Of a stretch of 11,625 nucleotides of DNA, positions 6,348 to 11,625 are shown in pieces; positions within the stretch are counted from its first letter, which is position 1; every line of letters begins with the position of its first letter. The stretch comes from Kiritimatiellia bacterium. Its GTDB lineage: Bacteria > Verrucomicrobiota > Kiritimatiellia > RFP12 > UBA1067. Below the pieces are notes generated by a model. It was not told the DNA's origin and searched no databases. It saw only the letters and a list, made by a program, of their open reading frames with translations. Location of the stretch: the NCBI GenBank assembly GCA_017508315.1, contig JAFVZE010000109.1, forward strand, positions 1 to 11,625, written 5' to 3'. Made by a program: the position numbers and the translations under genes.

Positions 6348-7904
6348 TCACCTGCCGCGGCGGCAAGGGACGAAATCTATCCGCCGCTGCCGGAAATCGA
6401 CCTTGGCAACATTCACCGTGATGCGGTCGCCCACCCGCCAGGACTTCCCTCCGGGAACGCTCAGGCTCATGTCGCTTTCGTTGAAGCGCACGAACCTGTG
6501 CGAAAGCAGGCTGACGTGCACCAGCCCGGAAACCGCAAGTTCCGGGATCTCCACGAAACACCCGAACGGCGCGCATTTTGAAATCACCGCCCGATAGTCC
6601 ACAAGCACGCGCGAATTCAATTCCGCTTCCATGAGACGGAACTTCTTGATCTCGAGCAGAGCGCGTTCGGCGTCGGCGGCGTTCTCCTCCATCGCGCTCG
6701 CGTGTTCCGCCCATTTCGCGAGCAGTCCCGGCGCGACTCTGGCGTTCGACCCGGAAATTCTCGCGGCGAGCTGACGGTGCAAAGTGAGATCGGGATATCT
6801 CCGGATCGGCGAAGTGAAATGGGCGTAGTACTTTTTCGCCAACCCGAAGTGTCCGATCGCGCGCGAATCGTAGAGCGCCTTTTTCATCGACCTCAAGACC
6901 ATGACAGCGATGGTGGCGTACAGCGGATGGTTCCTTATCGACCTGAGGAACTGGGCGAACACCTTGGGATTTTCGATATTGCCGAGTTTTACCCCCAGAC
7001 CGCGGAGTTCCGCGCGGAGCGACAGAATCTTCTCCGGATCCGGCGGCTCGTGGAGACGGGCGAGAATCTTGATCCCGTTCGACCAGAGCTCCTTCGCCAC
7101 CGCTTCATTGGCGGCAACCATGCACTCTTCGATCATCTGATGGGATTCGTCGTTCTCGCGCAGCACGATTCCCGTCATCTCGCCGTACTCGTCGAGCTGC
7201 ACTTCACTTTCCGGCACCGCCAGATCGAGCGCCCCCGCGGCGAAACGGCGCTCGCGCAGCTGCCTCGCCAGCGAATCGACCGCCCGGATCGCGCGGTCCA
7301 CCTCGACCGGCCTGCGCCCGCGCCAGAATCCGGCGACGCTACCGCCGTTTATGACGCTCATCACCTGTTCATAGGTGAATCGCGCCTTGGAGCGGATGAC
7401 GGATTTGGCGAACTCGCGTTTTATCATCTCGCCCGCCCGGTTGAAAGTCATGAAAACCGAAAACGCCAGCCGGTCTTCGTTCGGGACGAGCGAACATACC
7501 CCGTTCGAAAGCTCCTCCGGCAGCATCGGCACGACCCGGTCGCAGAAATACACGCTCGTCGAACGGCGGTACGCTTCGCGGTCGAGCGCGGAGCCGGGGC
7601 GCACGAAATGCGAGACGTCGGCGATATGCACACCGAGAACGCGGTTGCCCCTGCGGTCGGTCTCGAGACTGAGCGCATCGTCGTAATCGCGGGCGGTCGC
7701 CGGGTCGCAGGTGAAGATGAACTTCTTGCGCAGGTCGAGCCGGTCGCCAGGTTTGCGCAGGGCTTCCGAAACCATGACGGCCTCACGGCGCACCTGCGAC
7801 GGAAAAGCGTCGGGGAGTTTGTAGAATTTCATCACCGCCGCCGTATCCTCTCTGGGAGTTTTTCCCGGCGGGGGGAACATCACCTGTCCGTTCTCGTTTT
7901 TCAT
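6348..7904 (-). CDS. Short RNase II/R-family 3'-5' exoribonuclease (RNB + S1, no cold-shock domains)
   Basis: 518 residues. The RNB catalytic domain spans about 55-385: CDPATARDYDDAL (66-78) holds the four magnesium-binding aspartates (D67, D73, D75, D76), HIADVSHFV (93-101) and SHQMIEECMVAANEAVA (254-270) are family hallmarks, and YYAHFTSPIRRYPDL (359-373) is the conserved RNA/active-site motif. A C-terminal S1 RNA-binding domain follows (about 420-510). The N-terminal ~25 residues are low complexity, and MKFYKLPDAFP (25-35) corresponds to the linker just before RNB in RNase R. The usual ~200 residues with two cold-shock domains are absent (RNase R is roughly 700-800, E. coli RNase II 644 residues). 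This is not an annotation error: an in-frame TAA lies inside the -10 box upstream. It probably degrades mRNA in the cytoplasm. First gene of the run with the kinase, queE and transporter. Confidence 0.9.
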   Translation of the reverse strand: MKNENGQVMFPPPGKTPREDTAAVMKFYKLPDAFPSQVRREAVMVSEALRKPGDRLDLRKKFIFTCDPATARDYDDALSLETDRRGNRVLGVHIADVSHFVRPGSALDREAYRRSTSVYFCDRVVPMLPEELSNGVCSLVPNEDRLAFSVFMTFNRAGEMIKREFAKSVIRSKARFTYEQVMSVINGGSVAGFWRGRRPVEVDRAIRAVDSLARQLRERRFAAGALDLAVPESEVQLDEYGEMTGIVLRENDESHQMIEECMVAANEAVAKELWSNGIKILARLHEPPDPEKILSLRAELRGLGVKLGNIENPKVFAQFLRSIRNHPLYATIAVMVLRSMKKALYDSRAIGHFGLAKKYYAHFTSPIRRYPDLTLHRQLAARISGSNARVAPGLLAKWAEHASAMEENAADAERALLEIKKFRLMEAELNSRVLVDYRAVISKCAPFGCFVEIPELAVSGLVHVSLLSHRFVRFNESDMSLSVPGGKSWRVGDRITVNVAKVDFRQRRIDFVPCRRGR

Positions 7905-7915
7905 ATCGTCCCGAA

Positions 7916-7924
7916 ATTATACCA
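7916..7924 (-). promoter_or_regulatory. Extended -10 promoter of the RNase operon
   Basis: TGGTATAAT on the minus strand, identical to the element at 235-243. The hexamer ends 11 nt before the RNase ATG, so the predicted transcript has only about 4-5 nt of leader and no room for a Shine-Dalgarno sequence. No convincing -35 is present. Confidence 0.7.
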
Positions 7925-7957
7925 GAACCCAACCCGTTGAACGTCTGCCGTATTCAA

Positions 7958-8716
7958 TCAGCCCGATCTTGAGCCCTTCTCCTTGAGCCAAACAGCCCAG
8001 ATCGACACTTCGTACAGCAGACAGAGCGGAATCGCCATGAACATCTGACTCATCGGATCCGGCGGCGTGAGGAACATCGAAAATACGAACGAAAGCACTA
8101 TCGCGATGCGGCGCTTGTCCCTGAGGCCCTGAGCGGAAATGACTCCGAACCATCCCAGCACGAAAATGATGAGCGGCAGCTGGAACACCAGCCCGAAGGC
8201 GATGATCGTCTTGAGCACGATTGAAATATATCCCTCGATGCGGATCGTCGTAACCGGCAGCCCGACCCACTCGTTGATCTGCTGAAAAACGAGCACCACC
8301 ATCGGCAACGTTTTCGAATACGCCAGACCGACCCCGGCGAGGAAGAGCGCCGAGCCGAAAATCAATATCGAAAGCAGGATTATCTTCTCGCGGTTGGTAA
8401 GCGCCGGAAAAACGAACCGCAGCAGCGAATAGACGAGGAACGGAAACGAAATCGCGGTCCCGCCCCACAGCGAAATCGACATCGCCGTGGTGAAGCCGCT
8501 CGTAAGGTCAAGCCCCTGGAGCATTTCCTCGCTGGTCGCCGCGGGACTCTTGAGCCAGGAAAGGATATGAGGCGAGAATACCGCCGCGATCACCACGCAC
8601 ACCGTCCAGGCGACCGCCGCGAAAACGAACATATCGCGCAGCGCCAGAAGATGCTCAAGCAAAGGCCGGGGCGGATCGTTGCGCTCGTCAGGATTCTGCA
8701 GAAGTTTTATCGCCAT
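7958..8716 (-). CDS. tatC: Twin-arginine translocase subunit TatC
   Basis: 252 residues with about six membrane helices. TatC is the inner-membrane receptor for twin-arginine signal peptides and forms the Tat export complex with TatA/TatB. Seen here: the N-terminal LEHLLALRD (19-27), matching the conserved H-L-x-E-L-R segment; the central cytoplasmic/periplasmic loops with FPFLVYSLLRFVFPALTNRE; and the strongly conserved FLTPPDPMSQMFMAIPLCLLYE before the last helices. The start codon lies 29 nt inside the upstream tatA/B reading frame, a translational-coupling arrangement. A probable Tat client, the GH20-like protein, is encoded in the same window. Downstream lies the independent RNase promoter. 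Confidence 0.95.
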   Translation of the reverse strand: MAIKLLQNPDERNDPPRPLLEHLLALRDMFVFAAVAWTVCVVIAAVFSPHILSWLKSPAATSEEMLQGLDLTSGFTTAMSISLWGGTAISFPFLVYSLLRFVFPALTNREKIILLSILIFGSALFLAGVGLAYSKTLPMVVLVFQQINEWVGLPVTTIRIEGYISIVLKTIIAFGLVFQLPLIIFVLGWFGVISAQGLRDKRRIAIVLSFVFSMFLTPPDPMSQMFMAIPLCLLYEVSIWAVWLKEKGSRSG

Positions 8717-9188
8717 CGTTCACGTTCTCATTCGCGATTTCATTTCCCGCGGCGGCGTCCCCTTCCGTCTGCGCTTCGGCGCTCTGCGCGCCTTTTTCCT
8801 CCGCAGAGTCTCCGGCGTCGGAGAAATCCCCGCCCGGATAGCCGCCCTCGCCGTAGTAATCCCCGTCCATGTAATCCCCGTCACGGTAATCGACGGAATC
8901 GAATTCCCGCCCGTAGGCCTCGGCGCCTTCGGCAGGCGGCTCGTCGGGGATGGAGACCGCATCCTTCACTTCTTTTTCCGCGACGTTGATGGCGTTGTTC
9001 AGTTCGGTGTCCATCTCCATAAGCTGGCGCTTGAAACTTTCGGCCGCCCGACGGAACTTGGCGTAGTAATTGCCGAATTTGCGTATGGTGGAGGGCAGAT
9101 TCTTCGGTCCGACCACGATAAGCACGACGGCGAGCAGCACAAACCACTCGCCGACGCCAACGCTATCAAAAACAACCGCTAACGTCAT
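8688..9188 (-). CDS. TatA/TatB-family protein with long acidic tail
   Basis: 166 residues. One membrane helix near residues 12-27 (VGEWFVLLAVVLIVVG) with an early glutamate (E14), then the hinge and amphipathic helix GPKNLPSTIRKFGNYYAKFRRA, the signature of TatA/TatB pore and receptor-partner subunits. The tail from about 80 is acidic and probably disordered, with DGDY repeats at about 100-112 (DYRDGDYMDGDYYGEGGY) and an A/E/N-rich end. Whether it serves as TatA or TatB cannot be decided; the residue pattern and length allow either. The ATG at 9188 has no strong ribosome binding site, and the gene is 15 nt from the pal stop. It overlaps tatC by 29 nt. Confidence 0.88.
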   Translation of the reverse strand: MTLAVVFDSVGVGEWFVLLAVVLIVVGPKNLPSTIRKFGNYYAKFRRAAESFKRQLMEMDTELNNAINVAEKEVKDAVSIPDEPPAEGAEAYGREFDSVDYRDGDYMDGDYYGEGGYPGGDFSDAGDSAEEKGAQSAEAQTEGDAAAGNEIANENVNDGDKTSAES

Positions 9189-9203
9189 CTAACCGGCGCT
9201 CGC

Positions 9204-9740
9204 TTATTTCTGGTAGATGGCGAACTCGCCGCGACGGTTGCGCGACCAGACGGATTCGCCGCTGCCGATGACCGCCGGCTTCTCTTCGCCGTAGCTGCGC
9301 GTCTGAATGCGGTCGGCGGAGATGCCGCTCTGCACCAGATAGTTGCGGATGATGATGGCGCGGTTCTCGCCGAGCGACATATTGTACTCGTTGGAGCCGC
9401 GATCGTCGCAGTTGCCCTCGACGACGACGACACGGTCGGTCTTTTCGGTGAGGTGCTGCGCGACGGCATCGATCTTGCCGAGTTCGCCCTGAGGAACCAC
9501 GGTCGAATCGAAACCGAAATACACTGGCGCGAAATCGACATCCGTGCAGCGCGTGTAGAGGTCCTCGAACTTTCCTTCCGTCATATCGGAAAGCGAACCC
9601 TCCTGAGAAGAGGAAATATCCATTCCTTCGCCTTCACCGGAACCGGAACCCGCACCTTTGCCGGCCTTGTCGTAGCGGCATCCAGCCGACGCGAAAGCGA
9701 AAACGAGCGCAAAAACCGTCATGATTGTCGAGAATTTCAT
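9204..9740 (-). CDS. pal: Pal-like peptidoglycan-associated lipoprotein (OmpA C-terminal domain)
   Basis: 178 residues. The N-terminal hydrophobic stretch ends in the lipobox SAGC (C21), so the protein is a lipoprotein, presumably in the outer membrane. A Gly/Ser/Glu-rich linker (~25-45) tethers the OmpA-like domain (~70-175): APVYFGFDST, VVVEGNCDDRGSNEYNMSLGENRA (104-128) with the aspartate/arginine positions that bind diaminopimelate of peptidoglycan in this family, and WSRNRRGEFAI. Pal anchors the outer membrane to the cell wall, normally with Tol proteins, which are not seen here; instead tatA/B and tatC follow directly. AAGGAG lies about ten bases before the ATG. Confidence 0.92.
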   Translation of the reverse strand: MKFSTIMTVFALVFAFASAGCRYDKAGKGAGSGSGEGEGMDISSSQEGSLSDMTEGKFEDLYTRCTDVDFAPVYFGFDSTVVPQGELGKIDAVAQHLTEKTDRVVVVEGNCDDRGSNEYNMSLGENRAIIIRNYLVQSGISADRIQTRSYGEEKPAVIGSGESVWSRNRRGEFAIYQK

Positions 9741-9774
9741 CTTTATAATCTCCTTTTAGAAATTGATATTTCAT

Positions 9775-9803
9775 ATGATACCAAAAAAACCACCCGCAAT
9801 CAA
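9775..9803 (-). promoter_or_regulatory. Promoter of the pal-tat operon
   Basis: TTGATT (9803-9798) and an extended -10, TGGTATCAT (9783-9775), are 17 nt apart on the minus strand. Predicted start near 9768 gives a leader of about 28 nt containing the AAGGAG ribosome binding site of pal. Confidence 0.65.
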
Positions 9804-9874
9804 TCACAATCGCATCGCAACCGGAATCCGCGCCTTTTTACCTCTTCTTGGCGGCACAGATTAAGGCTATTCCG

Positions 9875-9911
9875 CGGCGCATTCGATTTTGCGATTCTTC
9901 AGAATGCGCCG
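9875..9911 (-). repeat. Stem-loop between the glycosyltransferase and pal
   Basis: A perfect 10-bp inverted repeat (9875-9884 with 9902-9911) around 17 nt. Inside it, on the minus strand, a second hairpin 9909-9891 with a TGAA loop and one bulged C can form instead, so the two structures exclude each other. No T-run follows. It lies 42 nt after the GT2 stop and 70 nt before the pal promoter; it may end the GT2 transcript. The rest of the 212-nt spacer shows only the pal promoter. Confidence 0.45.
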
Positions 9912-9952
9912 GGCATCGAGCGCAAGCACGTAAATCACCTTTGACAATCCGT

Positions 9953-10843
9953 TCATGACCGGTTCCGCCGAACAAAGACAAAACCCCAGATTTTGAAGAG
10001 GTATTTGAAGTAGATAAGCCACATGGCGCTCCAACAACCGTTCGCCTTGAGCGCTTTCAGATCTTCTCTATTGATAACGATATTGCTCCTGACGCCGGAT
10101 GTCGAAGCGCCGCCCATGCGCATAACGACAACGTCCTCGTTGAGATACCGGCTACGGATGCGGTGCTTCCACATATAACGCATGACGAGTTCGAAATCCG
10201 CGCATATGCGATAATCGAGCGAATACGCGCCGAACTTCGCAAAGAGTTCGCGTCGACAATAAAAACTCGGGTGCGGCACCATGACGGCGAAACGGAACAT
10301 CCACGGACGGAAACACTTCGCGCTGCAATAGCGTACGGTTTTGGCGGAACGGACTTCATCGACAGTCCTCCCTTCCCTGACAAACCGGATATCCGCGTAG
10401 ACGCAGTCGACAGCGGAAGAGCGGAGGAGCGGAGGGGCGGAAGAGTTGTCGGTTGAGAGTTGAGAGTTTAAAGTTGTCCGCTTCGAAGGATTGAATGCCG
10501 AGACGATTTTCGCGAGAGTATCATCTGCCGCCAGAACATCATCTGCGTTGAGAATCCCGACGACATCCCCCGTGGACATCTTGATGCCCTTGTTGATGGC
10601 ATCATACATCCCTCTATCCTTCTCGCTGAGCCACTTGAATTCAAATGTATTCCCGACTTCTCCACCACTTCTCTCCAAACTCCTGACTTCAAACTTTTTG
10701 ATCATATCGACGGTGCCGTCGGTGGAACCGCCGTCTACGACAATGTATTCAACATCGACGCACTTCTGCTCCAGCACCGAATCCATCGCCGTTCGAATTG
10801 TCCCGGCGCTGTTGTAGCAGGCTGTTATCAGACTGATTTTCAT
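9953..10843 (-). CDS. Family 2 (GT-A) glycosyltransferase with two repeat-derived insertions
   Basis: 296 residues. ITACYNSAGTIRTAMDSVLEQ (6-26), VEYIVVDGGSTDGT (31-44) and ISEKD-like WLSEKDRGMYDAINKGI (71-87) with GDVVGILNADDVL (92-104) are the nucleotide-sugar and DxD-equivalent motifs of GT2 enzymes of the WcaA type, which add sugars to lipid-linked glycans at the membrane. VPHPSFYCRRELFAKFGAYSLDYRICADFELVMRY is the conserved acceptor-side region. Compared with the family, two stretches look inserted: residues ~53-69 and ~118-145; both coincide with tandem DNA repeats and read as low-complexity sequence. The frame is kept. No Shine-Dalgarno sequence precedes the ATG; a short upstream ORF ends 15 nt before it. 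Divergent from the flippase gene, so a surface-glycan role is likely. Confidence 0.88.
   Translation of the reverse strand: MKISLITACYNSAGTIRTAMDSVLEQKCVDVEYIVVDGGSTDGTVDMIKKFEVRSLERSGGEVGNTFEFKWLSEKDRGMYDAINKGIKMSTGDVVGILNADDVLAADDTLAKIVSAFNPSKRTTLNSQLSTDNSSAPPLLRSSAVDCVYADIRFVREGRTVDEVRSAKTVRYCSAKCFRPWMFRFAVMVPHPSFYCRRELFAKFGAYSLDYRICADFELVMRYMWKHRIRSRYLNEDVVVMRMGGASTSGVRSNIVINREDLKALKANGCWSAMWLIYFKYLFKIWGFVFVRRNRS
10409..10475. repeat. Octamer plus heptamer tandem repeats inside the GT2 gene
   Basis: On the plus strand four 8-nt units of type AAGAGCGG (10409-10440) are followed without a gap by five 7-nt units of type GAGAGTT (10441-10475); two heptamers are identical and the others differ at one to three bases. 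They encode residues ~123-145 of the glycosyltransferase (TLNSQLSTDNSSAPPLLRSS). Confidence 0.8.
10659..10700. repeat. Degenerate heptamer repeat inside the GT2 gene
   Basis: At 10673-10700 four 7-nt units on the plus strand (CTCCAAA, CTCCTGA, CTTCAAA, CTTTTTG) stand in tandem; a more diverged pyrimidine-rich stretch precedes them. ACT recurs every seven bases, as in the minus-strand reading of the heptamers at 10441-10475. They encode the first inserted stretch of the protein (~48-62). Confidence 0.55.
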
Positions 10844-10844
10844 C

Positions 10845-10919
10845 TTAGTGGATAGTGGTTAGCGAGCGAGGCCGTTAGAAAGTTTAGCGACTTCATCAAA
10901 TAGATCCATTAGCCACTAA
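10845..10919. repeat. Inverted heptamer repeats in the GT2 leader
   Basis: Plus-strand heptamers TTAGTGG, ATAGTGG, TTAGCGA (10845-10865) abut the GT2 start codon. At 10913-10919 CCACTAA is the reverse complement of the first unit, with a second related unit (CCATTAG) next to it. The segment between is about 45 nt. The arrangement looks like a small dispersed repeat, but no second copy is in the window. Confidence 0.5.
10859..10909 (-). CDS. Possible leader peptide upstream of GT2
   Basis: A 16-residue reading frame, MDLFDEVAKLSNGLAR, whose ATG overlaps the stop codon (TAATG) of an even shorter one, MGFSG (10926-10909), which has a good GGAAGAAA ribosome binding site. Its own stop is 15 nt before the GT2 ATG, in the same frame. 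It may couple translation to GT2, or be chance within a repeat. Low certainty. Confidence 0.25.
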   Translation of the reverse strand: MDLFDEVAKLSNGLAR

Positions 10920-10953
10920 AACCCATCTTTTTCTTCCGATCGTGACGGACTGC

Positions 10954-10982
10954 ATTGTATCACATCCAAGGCGGCATGTAAA
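10954..10982 (-). promoter_or_regulatory. Promoter of the GT2 gene
   Basis: TTTACA (10982-10977) and extended -10 TGATACAAT (10962-10954) are 17 nt apart, each hexamer one base off consensus. Start predicted near 10947, leaving a leader of about 104 nt that contains the repeats and short ORFs. Confidence 0.7.
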
Positions 10983-11041
10983 CGGCGTATTTTCGCTGAA
11001 AGGGTGAAACTGGGGCCGGCACTCACGCGCATTGTGCTTTT

Positions 11042-11050
11042 TGTTATAAT
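11042..11050 (+). promoter_or_regulatory. Extended -10 promoter of the flippase gene
   Basis: TGTTATAAT is a perfect extended -10 with no clear -35. The hexamer ends 17 nt before the ATG, predicting a leader of about 10 nt with only a weak GGGA. Confidence 0.6.
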
Positions 11051-11067
11051 AGTGCGACTTGGGATTT

Positions 11068-11625
11068 ATGAAAAAGAAATCGGCAGATCTGCGCGGAAAG
11101 TTGACAGCCCTCCACTCTCGGATGGGCGACTTCTGGTGGTATTCGCTGATGCTTTTCATCGCCTGCCGCTTTGCCGACGTGCTGAACGCCTTCGTCGGGC
11201 TCTGGCTGGTGCCGAAATACGTCCCGCCGTCGGAGCTCGGCGCGGTGATGCCGCTTATGCAGTTTGCGAATTTTCTCGCAATTCCCATCGCCGCTTTCGC
11301 CAACACCTTCAGGAATGAACTTACACAGCTCTCAATCAAAAAAGAATTCGGAAAACTGAAAACTCTGATGCGCGGCGTTTTTATCGCAAGCGCGGTTTTT
11401 ATCTTCATCGCAACGCTGATCGCCCATTTCGCGCTGCCGGCTCTTCTCGAACGTATCCGCATCGCCGAAGGGTCGCTCGGGCTCATCATCATTGCAACCT
11501 CATTCGTCTCGGCTATCTCGCCGATTTATTCCAACGCCCTTCAGTCGCTCAAGAAATTCAAAGCCCAATCGTTCATCAACATAATCGTAGCGCCTGTCAG
11601 GTTGATTACAATGCTCATTACCATG
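11068..11625 (+). CDS. Polysaccharide flippase-like membrane protein, N-terminal part (cut by window edge)
   Basis: 186 codons are open from the ATG at 11068 to the end of the window, with no stop. A basic N-terminus (MKKKSADLRGK) is followed by at least four hydrophobic segments: FWWYSLMLFIACRFADVLNAFVGLWLVP, VMPLMQFANFLAIPIAAFANTF, GVFIASAVFIFIATLIAHFALP and GLIIIATSFVSAISPIYSNAL. The last, with ALQSLKKFKAQSF, is the pattern of Wzx-type flippases (MATE/polysaccharide-biosynthesis superfamily), which move lipid-linked oligosaccharides across the inner membrane. The divergent GT2 neighbour supports a glycan role. About half of the protein is missing, so the call rests on topology and family resemblance. 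Confidence 0.7.
   Translation, partial: MKKKSADLRGKLTALHSRMGDFWWYSLMLFIACRFADVLNAFVGLWLVPKYVPPSELGAVMPLMQFANFLAIPIAAFANTFRNELTQLSIKKEFGKLKTLMRGVFIASAVFIFIATLIAHFALPALLERIRIAEGSLGLIIIATSFVSAISPIYSNALQSLKKFKAQSFINIIVAPVRLITMLITM

Noticed and set aside
6702..7940. 412-codon open frame on the plus strand
   Set aside because: Antisense to the RNase gene, whose catalytic motifs are unmistakable; the product is Arg/His-rich without domains and ends in the RNase promoter.
10409..10475. CRISPR array
   Set aside because: Units are 7-8 nt with no spacers.

Overview
The window looks like bacterial chromosome from a moderately GC-rich, Gram-negative-type, diderm organism. It encodes a Pal-like lipoprotein, a TatA/B-TatC translocase and a flippase/glycosyltransferase pair. 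A Tat-exported glycoside-hydrolase-like protein, a NahK-like sugar kinase and TGGTATAAT promoters with almost no mRNA leader would suit a PVC-superphylum bacterium (Lentisphaerae/Kiritimatiellota-like, perhaps gut or rumen). No rRNA is present, so this placement is inference only.

Layout. Positions 1-250 are non-coding: a hairpin at the left edge and a promoter at 235-243. A plus-strand gene (251-850) has an FlbD-like N-terminus, a charged linker and a small C-terminal domain. Almost everything else up to 10843 is on the minus strand. Read in transcription order from the right: a GT2 glycosyltransferase with repeat tracts inside it (10843-9953); pal (9740-9204), tatA/B (9188-8688) and tatC (8716-7958); a short RNase II/R-family exonuclease with its own promoter (7904-6348); a NahK-like kinase (6334-5222); queE (5216-4620); a sodium-dependent NSS-family transporter (4599-3307); tRNA-Val(CAC) (3246-3170); a mannose-1-phosphate guanylyltransferase (3134-2091); and a Tat-signal, GH20-like secreted protein (1955-861), which ends tail to tail with the plus-strand gene. 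At the right edge a flippase gene starts at 11068 on the plus strand and runs off the window; it is divergent from the GT2 gene.

How the parts fit. Pal-TatA/B-TatC is an envelope/export operon, and the window also holds a likely client of that machinery, a twin-arginine protein with a GH20-like D-E motif. The hexosaminidase-like protein, the NahK-like kinase, the GDP-mannose synthesis enzyme, the GT2 and the flippase suggest harvest of (amino)sugars and their use in surface glycans. This link is inferred from families, not from one operon. RNase, kinase, queE and transporter form a tight run (gaps of 13, 5 and 20 nt) that probably shares one transcript.

Most unusual points: heptamer/octamer tandem repeats inside and just upstream of the GT2 gene, with a short-ORF cascade in its leader; a recurring extended -10 promoter, in two cases so close to the ATG that the mRNA should be nearly leaderless; an RNase II/R-type enzyme lacking the N-terminal cold-shock domains; and a tRNA-Val with C instead of U at the T-loop position 55.
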